Assembly (NCBI GenBank): GCA_937872165.1
Contig: CALMOR010000079.1
Coordinates: 1 to 19,020, forward strand
Direction: 5' to 3'
DNA from: an uncultured Burkholderiales bacterium
Lineage (GTDB): Bacteria > Pseudomonadota > Gammaproteobacteria > Burkholderiales > Burkholderiaceae_D
DNA: 19,020 nt
The position numbers were made by a program, and so were the translations under genes. Under the pieces are notes generated by a model that did not search any database, was not told the DNA's origin, and saw only the letters and a program-made list of their open reading frames with translations. Shown piece after piece: positions 14,793 to 19,020 of the stretch. Each line of letters opens with the position of its first letter. The stretch's first letter is position 1.

Positions 14793-14825
14793 TCTGACGA
14801 TAGAGTCAGCGCGGGGCCCTGTCAA
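14793..14825 (-). promoter_or_regulatory. DUF2867 promoter with overlapping operator (site 4)
   Basis: On the minus strand TTGACA (14825-14820), 17 bp, TATCGT (14802-14797) is a good sigma-70 promoter with a start about 28 nt before the ATG at 14762. The operator TGACTCTATCGTCAGA (14808-14793) contains the perfect inverted repeat CTGAC-TCTATC-GTCAG and includes the whole -10, so binding would repress. It matches site 1 in TGACTC-nATC-GTCA. Confidence 0.65.
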
Positions 14826-15229
14826 GCCACTGATCGATGGGTTCTGCTCGAGGCTCGTCGATCGAGACCATCGTGCGGGTCGGGCGACGAGCGGTTCGGC
14901 TTCCGCGAAATGAACTCTTCCGCGCGCAGCGGTCGACCGGGGTGAACGGGTTGGCCCGGTGATGGACACCGCCGCATCAACGATCCCGGCCCGGCACGCA
15001 GTTGGGACGCGCCGACCGGTACGCTCCGCTCGAACGACCGCGCCAGTCACGGTGCCCCGTCGTGAGAAGGGGATGCAGCCGCGCTGAACAGTCGTCGGTC
15101 CGAGGCAGGAATATTGGTGGAGAAGAGGAGGATCGACGGCTTCCAACTCCAATCCAATGAAATCCGGGGCTTACAGGATGTTCGTTGTGGCCCGGTGACA
15201 CGCTCCGGGGACACAGAGGGTAGCACAGG
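14826..15229. other. Gene-poor stretch before the mobile segment
   Basis: About 400 bp between the DUF2867 promoter and the tRNA-like repeat. Open frames here are short, arginine/serine/proline-rich and without motifs. I see no convincing gene; it may be the worn edge of an integrated element. Confidence 0.5.
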
Positions 15230-15257
15230 TGGGGATCGAACTCTGGGGATCGAACTC
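15230..15257 (-). repeat. 14-bp exact tandem repeat resembling a tRNA T-arm (possible attachment scar)
   Basis: TGGGGATCGAACTC occurs twice head to tail (15230-15243 and 15244-15257). On the minus strand each unit reads GAGTTCGATCCCCA, with the T-loop consensus TTCGATC. After the second unit comes CCTGTGCTACCC, which could be the end of the T-stem, acceptor strand and discriminator of a tRNA. No complete tRNA fold can be built: the T-stem 5' strands (GCGAG, CAGAG) do not pair with the 3' strands. This fits a 3' tRNA remnant left by site-specific integration. Confidence 0.5.
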
Positions 15258-15294
15258 GCGACCGATGCGCGGCTCAGACAACGAAGACTGATCA

Positions 15295-15317
15295 GTGAAC
15301 GTCTGTTCACATATCAT
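15295..15317 (+). promoter_or_regulatory. GAAC-N4-GTTC palindrome over a possible leaderless promoter
   Basis: GTGAAC-GTCT-GTTCAC (15295-15310) is a perfect inverted repeat containing GAAC-N4-GTTC, the form of Gram-positive-type LexA boxes. TATCAT follows at 15312-15317, so a transcript would begin at or next to the ATG at 15324, which has no ribosome-binding site. The -35 is weak. It could be a LexA-like or phage-repressor operator. Confidence 0.4.
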
Positions 15318-15323
15318 CACGTC

Positions 15324-15692
15324 ATGCTCTTCGCTGTCATCCGCCTCCGCGACAGAGGCCGTCCCCTTACGCGCTCCGAGGTAGCAGCCCAGCCCCGCGC
15401 TGTTGGTGACCTCCGGTTCTGCCCTCCACCACAGCCACCAGGCCGCGACCCGCTCAAGCGCCCGACCAAGGTCGCCGAGCTACTCGGTCAGCCCATCGGC
15501 AACATCGAGCACACCATCATCCGCAGCTTGATGGAGCCCGTGCTGGTGACCGTCACAGCGGCCGAGTTCGTCCTGTTCGGCTTCGAGATGGAGACGATGG
15601 AAGGAAAGCTGCACGAGTTCTCGCAGGGGTGGCTGGTGTGCCACGTGCGCCCTGGTGAACAGAAGATGAGGCGCGGTGACGTACCGATGTAG
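15324..15692 (+). CDS. Uncharacterised small protein of the mobile segment
   Basis: 122 aa from ATG at 15324; the frame is open further upstream across the tRNA-like repeat, which is unlikely to be coding. I do not recognise the family. The body looks like a real folded protein: a proline-rich stretch RFCPPPQPPGRDPLKRPTK (about 30-49), then VAELLGQPIGNIEHTIIRS, and LMEPVLVTVTAAEFVLFGFEME, two predicted strands with a short acidic turn, and a conserved-looking HEFSQGWLVCHV end. There is no signal peptide or membrane segment. It has no ribosome-binding site and probably relies on a leaderless start behind the palindromic operator. A stop at 15690-15692 lies 40 bp before the MltR-like start. Confidence 0.6.
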   Translation: MLFAVIRLRDRGRPLTRSEVAAQPRAVGDLRFCPPPQPPGRDPLKRPTKVAELLGQPIGNIEHTIIRSLMEPVLVTVTAAEFVLFGFEMETMEGKLHEFSQGWLVCHVRPGEQKMRRGDVPM

Positions 15693-15732
15693 GGCATGCT
15701 CATGTCTCGATTCCTTTATCAAGCACAAAGCC

Positions 15733-16248
15733 ATGGCCAACCCAAGTAACGTTCAACTGTGGGACTGGAATAATCTTGTCGATGTATATCAAACGGAGAG
15801 CGACCGAGGCGCATTAGGTCCACTATCTAGCTTCTCTCAACGCATCACAGTGGCATACGCGTTCAATCTAATCTCACAAGATTTTTATCAGGCTCTTAAT
15901 GGAATCCGGAGTGTTAGAAATCACTTTGCCCACCACCCTTCTAGCGTGACATTCGAGAGTGACGAAGTGCGACGGAAACTAGCTCCCTTGACGAACTATG
16001 ATGAAGAAGGGCGGGCGGACAACTCGTCGGGGCGGCGTCGCTACTTAATTAATTGTGGCTTCATTGCTTCGTCCATGCTCTTACCCATTCACGAAGCTGG
16101 AGAGGCCGCGCGCGTAAAGCCGCAGGAGAACTTGATCCCGACAACATCTAAGCCACCTCGTGGACCTTACAAGCGTTTGACCACGACCCCGACTTCCCCG
16201 ACAGGATCATGGGGTGGGCCTGCCTGCGTATCCAGCCGTGGGACCTAG
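15733..16248 (+). CDS. MltR-like domain protein, apparently internally deleted
   Basis: 171 aa from ATG at 15733. The central part, PLSSFSQRITVAYAFNLIS followed by IRSVRNHFAHHPSSVTF, matches the C-terminal half of the MltR (mannitol operon repressor-like) family, including the R-N-x-F-A-H motif. The N-terminal ESDRG motif is also present, but it runs straight into ALGPLSSF, whereas family members have some 30-40 residues of helix between these elements. The residues after about HEAGEAARV are proline/threonine-rich and overlap an orphan reading frame, so the natural C-terminus is probably lost. MltR-like proteins in mobile regions have no settled function. Likely a remnant. The region is visibly richer in A/T than the catabolic cluster. 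Confidence 0.55.
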   Translation: MANPSNVQLWDWNNLVDVYQTESDRGALGPLSSFSQRITVAYAFNLISQDFYQALNGIRSVRNHFAHHPSSVTFESDEVRRKLAPLTNYDEEGRADNSSGRRRYLINCGFIASSMLLPIHEAGEAARVKPQENLIPTTSKPPRGPYKRLTTTPTSPTGSWGGPACVSSRGT

Positions 16249-16370
16249 CAGGGTTCTACGTGGATTGTGCCGATGCTCACGCGATGCGGGAGGAGATGGG
16301 TAGCGCCTACATTGTCCGGCACGGGACCAAGCGGCTGGCTACAAATGGAATTGAGACAGTGTTTCGATGA
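16209..16370 (+). pseudogene. Orphan coding fragment
   Basis: A short ATG-started frame of 53 codons. The same frame is open from 16152 and reads protein-like throughout (LQAFDHDPDFPDRIMGW, then YVDCADAHAMREEMGSAYIVRHGTKRLA). It overlaps the weak tail of the MltR-like gene in another frame. The SAYIVRHGTKRLA segment weakly recalls the end of AlbA/Schlafen-type domains, but I cannot assign it. Probably the 3' part of a gene that lost its start. Confidence 0.35.
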
Positions 16371-16391
16371 TCGGTGACTTCTCGTTCTTGA

Positions 16392-16811
16392 CTAGTACCT
16401 CAACGACCATCTGCGAAATTCGTACTTCGCCGACTGTTCCTAGCGGTGTCGTTCCTAGCGGATCAAATCCAAGCATGGCTACCTCTCACGCGCAGTTGAT
16501 GGGGTCGCTCTCATCCTCTCGATACCACTTGAAGTCTTGCTGTAAAGCATCAGGAATTAGACCTGCGCATCCTCATTCAAGCAAAGCGAATGGAGGGGAA
16601 TAATCCAGTGCGTGTAGCGGTGGTTCGCGAAACCTTAGGTGTGCACCACAGTGATGGAGCAACGAAGTCAATCATAGCAACAACCACCCACTTCACTAAA
16701 GACGCTCTGGAGTTGGTCGAGAAGCACAGATGGATTCTTGAAGCTCGGGACTTCGCGGGCGTCCATGCTTGGATTCAGCAGTACATGGACTTCCCCGCGA
16801 AGGTCAAATAA
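16392..16811 (+). pseudogene. Mrr-like restriction endonuclease, frameshifted
   Basis: The 3' part (open from 16533) reads ELDLRILIQAKR, then VRVAVVRETLGV, SIIATTTHFTKDALELVEKH and ARDFAGVHAWIQQY, matching the Mrr-type PD-(D/E)xK nuclease domain: the Q-A-K core, the V-R-E-x-x-G-V helix and the T-x-x-F-T-x-x-A motif. Upstream, coding-like sequence switches frames: FVLRRLFLAVSFLADQIQAWLPLTR (16416 to about 16490, same frame as the 3' part), then RAVDGVALILSIPLEV in the next frame (about 16490-16536), then back. So at least two compensating indels plus a TGA interrupt it. No intact start is visible. A decayed defence gene cutting modified DNA in its intact relatives. Confidence 0.55.
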
Positions 16812-16817
16812 CGACTG

Positions 16818-17069
16818 TCAAGCTGCCTGGTAAAGCTCCACCGTGATAGTCCCGCCCTTCCTCCGCAGTTTCACCCCGAAGTCCCCAGCAGGACACTCCA
16901 GTACCACTTCCTCATACTCCGTGGGCTGCCCCTTTTTCGGCCTGCTGATGGTCACCTTCCTGGTCAGCACCTGATTGCCGTAGGGCTCTCCGTAGGCCAA
17001 CCGCATGAGCATGGCCTTAACCGCCTCCAGCTTCGGCGCGGTGTGAGCGATGGTAAGTCGGTAGCTCAC
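16818..17069 (-). CDS. Small uncharacterised protein, phage-like block
   Basis: 83 aa from GTG at 17069, with GAGGA 8 bp upstream and only one base after the stop of the preceding gene, so the two are translationally coupled; the ATG at 17108 inside that gene is less likely. The sequence is VSYRLTIAHTAPKLEAVKAML, then TRKVTISRPKKGQPTEYEEVV and an end rich in beta-strand residues (GDFGVKLRRKGGTITVELYQ). No family recognised. It is the last gene of a leftward block; its stop lies 7 bp from the end of the Mrr-like remnant, which is convergent. Confidence 0.6.
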   Translation of the reverse strand: MSYRLTIAHTAPKLEAVKAMLMRLAYGEPYGNQVLTRKVTISRPKKGQPTEYEEVVLECPAGDFGVKLRRKGGTITVELYQAA

Positions 17070-17070
17070 C

Positions 17071-17265
17071 TTAAAAGTCCTCGCGGTTGACGCTGAACAC
17101 CTGGTCATGTTCCCGCTGGAGGAAGTCGATCAGGCGTTGCTCGCCGACTCTTGCCCATACCTCTCGGTCGGCTGTGTCGATGCTCGGTTGCTGGTTCGGG
17201 AAGTGCTCCTTGATTCCGTGGAGAAGGGCGGTCGAGATGAGTTCGCCTAGCTTCGGTTCGTTCAT
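17071..17265 (-). CDS. Small uncharacterised protein, phage-like block
   Basis: 64 aa from ATG at 17265 (MNEPKLGELISTALLHGIKEHF); the longer frame to 17442 covers a repeat and another small gene. The rest is helical and charged, ending EQRLIDFLQREHDQVFSVNREDF. No recognised domain. The leader carries the repeated CGAAAG element found before other genes of this block. It is coupled to the downstream 83-aa gene by a one-base gap. Confidence 0.6.
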   Translation of the reverse strand: MNEPKLGELISTALLHGIKEHFPNQQPSIDTADREVWARVGEQRLIDFLQREHDQVFSVNREDF

Positions 17266-17276
17266 GGTGTCTCTGT

Positions 17277-17343
17277 CTTTCGATGGTAGTGCTGTGGATG
17301 GACGTAGGGGTGCCTGCAAGGCCCCTGTGGAGGCCCTGGTGGT
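17277..17343. repeat. Intergenic leader repeat, copy 1
   Basis: About 67 bp nearly identical to 17509-17573, from CTTTCG through GGATGGACGTAGGGGTGCC and TGCAAGGCCC to the GGAGGCCCTG-TGGT end. It can form a stem AGGGG-t-GCC/TGCAA/GGC-CCCT. It fills the gap between two small leftward genes. Confidence 0.75.
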
Positions 17344-17345
17344 GC

Positions 17346-17501
17346 TCAGTCGGACTGGCTGCCTGTTACCTTCGTGATCCGCTCTGCTGGTTGCTCGACA
17401 GCCGGAGGCGACTGGTCCGTGCGGGTGAAGTCCGAGGCCCACTCGTTGGGTGGGGGAACGACGGTTGACTGCTCGGTGGGTTCTGCTTGCGGGTTGGTCA
17501 T
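17346..17501 (-). CDS. Small proline-rich uncharacterised protein
   Basis: 51 aa from ATG at 17501, too short for most ORF filters. It begins MTNPQAEPTEQSTVVPPPNEW and continues with an acidic, polar, Pro/Gln-rich sequence ending KVTGSQSD; it is probably disordered. Support comes from context: it fits exactly between the two repeat copies, its leader has the same CCAACGAAAG element as the 334-aa gene, and it runs in the same direction as its neighbours. Function unknown. Confidence 0.5.
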   Translation of the reverse strand: MTNPQAEPTEQSTVVPPPNEWASDFTRTDQSPPAVEQPAERITKVTGSQSD

Positions 17502-17508
17502 GCTGTGG

Positions 17509-17573
17509 CTTTCGTTGGTGATGCTGCGGATGGACGTAGGGGTGCCTGCAAGGCCCGTGGAGGCCCTGCTGGT
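17509..17573. repeat. Intergenic leader repeat, copy 2
   Basis: Partner of 17277-17343 with a few substitutions and a 2-bp deletion in the C-run. It lies between the stop of the 334-aa gene and the start of the 51-aa gene, so each copy precedes a small leftward gene. A shorter piece, CTTTCGTTGG, recurs at 18626-18635 before the 334-aa gene. Confidence 0.75.
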
Positions 17574-17605
17574 AGCACCGGTGGTGGGACTAGCTGGGGC
17601 AGTGC

Positions 17606-18610
17606 TCAGCGCTTGCTGGGACGCTCGTAGCGCAGTTCGCTGACCGGCTGGAACGAGCCGTCTTCACGCTGAACCTCGAAGCCTCCGCCTGGCTGCCTGC
17701 GGACGTTGAGGCCCTCTGCTTGCAGCCGTGCAATCGAGGGCGAGGCGTTCTGGAAGAACTTCTCGGCAAGAGCAGCGAAGCCCGATGGGTTCCGGGCTGC
17801 TGTCAGTTGGGTAAGGGCCTGCTGTAGGTCGCGTCTTCCCTGCTCAGTCGACCGAGCGAACGCATACAGGTCATCGTGGTTGACCTTCGGAACGCCAGCC
17901 GCTTCAAGGGTCATGGAGACCTGGCTACCGAACAGCGTCATGGCTGCACTGACCGCGTGTGCATGGTCCTTGGCATTGCCTCCTTCGGCATGGGCCAGCT
18001 TCGATGCCATCTGGCTGATGACCTCTTCGGCCGTGACTTCTCCCGAGGTGATGGCAAGGGTTCCGGCTGCCATTGTGCTGTCGTAATTGCCTTGAGCGAT
18101 GGGGGCGACCAGGGCAGCGAATGTGCTCTCTGCTTCGGGGCTGAAGAGTTCGACAGAAGACGTGGTGCCATCCTCTGCCTCAGCGCCTTTTGGGCTGGGG
18201 GTTCCTCCCTCGGTGGTGGCGACATCCTCGTACCCGCCATTCGCGGACCGCTGGACCAGGTTCATCTCCACGGCCTGCTTCAGCGAAATCTCCATGCCTC
18301 CATACTGGATGGTCCCCGTATCGCGATAGGCCTTCGTTGCTGAGCCGAGGTGGTCTCGGTACGTGGACATCACGTTGCCCGGCACCGCGTTTCCTTCGCC
18401 TGCATAGGCGGAGGTGACCTTCCGCTGCTCCACCTCACCGGTGCGGCTGTTGTAGCTGATGACCCCCTTGCTGACCCCATCATTGGTCCCGACTGGGATG
18501 TTGCCGGTGCTGGCCTGCTTGAGACTCGGCGGGATGAATGAGACCCCACCACGTGAGTCGGTGACCCAGTTGGAGTCATCCGTGAATGCGTTGCTGTTGT
18601 CTGCTGCCAT
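17606..18610 (-). CDS. Uncharacterised 334-aa protein, possibly a phage scaffold or virion protein
   Basis: Starts ATG at 18610 (MAADNSNAFTDDSNWVTDSRGG). No signal peptide or membrane segment. The N-terminal half is rich in Gly/Ser/Thr (GVSFIPPSLK, TGEVEQRKVTSAYAGEG, MEISLKQAVEMNLV); the middle is acidic and low-complexity (GGTPSPKGAEAEDGTTSS, about 134-151); the C-terminal half is helical with Ala-rich stretches (EEVISQMASKLAHAEGG, RRDLQQALTQLTAARNPSG) and a basic tail. Size, acidic linker and helical tail resemble phage scaffold/assembly proteins, and tight packing with small genes fits, but I see no signature. The leader has CCAACGAAAG. Confidence is high that it is a gene, low for its role. 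Confidence 0.75.
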   Translation of the reverse strand: MAADNSNAFTDDSNWVTDSRGGVSFIPPSLKQASTGNIPVGTNDGVSKGVISYNSRTGEVEQRKVTSAYAGEGNAVPGNVMSTYRDHLGSATKAYRDTGTIQYGGMEISLKQAVEMNLVQRSANGGYEDVATTEGGTPSPKGAEAEDGTTSSVELFSPEAESTFAALVAPIAQGNYDSTMAAGTLAITSGEVTAEEVISQMASKLAHAEGGNAKDHAHAVSAAMTLFGSQVSMTLEAAGVPKVNHDDLYAFARSTEQGRRDLQQALTQLTAARNPSGFAALAEKFFQNASPSIARLQAEGLNVRRQPGGGFEVQREDGSFQPVSELRYERPSKR

Positions 18611-18650
18611 GTGTGTGCTCTTGGTCTTTCGTTGGTTGGTGAGGGGTGGG

Positions 18651-18967
18651 TTACTGCTGCTGCACTGCTTGTGGTTCTACTGCCTTGGCCAGCAGGGAAG
18701 CTGGGGGAAGGAACGGGGACCGGAATGCCGCCTTGAGCCCATCGACTTGCTTCTGCTCGTCCTCGATGGCCGTGAGGATTCCAGCCAAGAATCCCGGGAG
18801 CACCTTGCGAAACTGAGCACCGATGTTGCGTAGTGCCTCCTGGCGATACGGGACGCTCATGGGCTTCCCCGAGTTGCGACCAATGCGGCGCTCCTTGGGG
18901 GCAAGTCGGCAGACCGCGTGGGACATCGCGTAGGTGACTGCCTGGTCACTGTGGAATGCATGCTGGG
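18651..18967 (-). pseudogene. 5'-truncated uncharacterised gene interrupted by an insertion-sequence end
   Basis: The frame is open from the window edge to the stop at 18651, but its first 17 codons read the tandem IS-like repeat, so the native part is about 105 aa starting near QHAFHSDQAVTYAMSHAV. It contains a basic stretch LAPKERRIGRNSGKP, a helical part ALRNIGAQFRKVLPGFLAGILTAIEDEQKQ and a Pro/Ala/Gln-rich end. ATG at 18926 could serve as an internal start. It lies 40 bp upstream of the 334-aa gene in the same direction and is probably the C-terminal part of a larger phage-like protein. Confidence 0.5.
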
Positions 18968-19020
18968 TGTTAGCGCCGAAGTAATACTGACCCACCTCGC
19001 CGAAGTAAAAGTGACCCACC
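18968..19020. mobile_element. Terminal repeats of an IS21-like insertion sequence, body beyond window
   Basis: Two 23-bp direct repeats with a 24-bp period, beginning CGCCGAAGTAATACTGACC (18974-18996) and CGCCGAAGTAAAAGTGACC (18998-19020), both ending CCACC. They differ at three positions. Multiple terminal repeats of this kind are typical of IS21-family ends, where they bind IstA, and I recall GGGTCA...TTACTTCGGCG as a common form. TG at 18968 would be the outer end. No transposase is inside the window. Confidence 0.5.

Noticed and set aside
14826..15310. Short frames such as 15047-15310 on the minus strand
   Set aside because: Serine/proline/arginine-rich translation, no ribosome-binding site, and it crosses the tandem repeat.
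15230..15320. A complete tRNA gene at the T-arm-like repeat
   Set aside because: Neither T-stem pairs, and no anticodon arm or matching acceptor strand was found upstream; only a 3' remnant is supported.
17277..17573. The two repeats as a CRISPR array
   Set aside because: Only two imperfect copies of about 65 bp with a gene between them and no cas genes nearby.

Overview
This window looks like the chromosome of a GC-rich Gram-negative proteobacterium (MlaA outer-membrane lipoprotein, periplasmic phosphodiesterase, many CoA-dependent catabolic enzymes), joined at its right end to a more A/T-rich, partly decayed mobile or prophage-like segment. The genus cannot be fixed from the sequence alone.

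Region 1 (1-4104), envelope and lipid genes. A leftward operon, DUF2306 membrane protein -> DUF2141 secreted protein -> mlaA (cut by the window edge), diverges from a TetR-family repressor gene. The shared intergenic region holds a good sigma-70 promoter (TTGACA-17-TAATCT, minus strand) followed by a cluster of GTTC/GAAC half-sites, the likely TetR operator. A periplasmic glycerophosphodiester phosphodiesterase follows.

Region 2 (4360-14762), an acyl-CoA catabolic regulon. One divergent pair is a PaaG-like crotonase (left) and an acyl-CoA ligase plus nitronate-monooxygenase-family gene (right). A second leftward operon reads SDR -> nitroreductase-family -> acyl-CoA dehydrogenase -> enoyl-CoA hydratase -> SCP2-type thiolase. 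A second TetR gene and a DUF2867 gene lie upstream of it. Together these can activate an acid to its CoA ester, dehydrogenate, hydrate, oxidise and thiolytically cleave it. The genes do not identify the substrate. The main find is a shared palindromic motif, TGACTC-N4-GTCA(A/G), in three separate promoter regions (5217-5232, 13184-13199, 14793-14808). A diverged back-to-back pair (14075-14102) lies upstream of the TetR gene itself. The four locations cover every divergent or operon-leading promoter of this block, so the second TetR probably controls all of it, DUF2867 included.

Region 3 (about 14826-19020), mobile segment. A gene-poor stretch leads to a 14-bp exact tandem repeat resembling the T-loop and 3' half of a tRNA T-arm, a likely integration scar. 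Next come a small uncharacterised gene behind a GAAC-N4-GTTC palindrome, an MltR-like gene that appears to lack the middle of its domain, an orphan reading-frame fragment, and a frameshifted Mrr-like restriction endonuclease. From 16818 a tight leftward set of small genes and one 334-aa protein has a phage-like layout, with a duplicated intergenic leader of about 65 bp. The last 53 bp are tandem terminal repeats like those of IS21-family elements and appear to truncate the first gene of that set.
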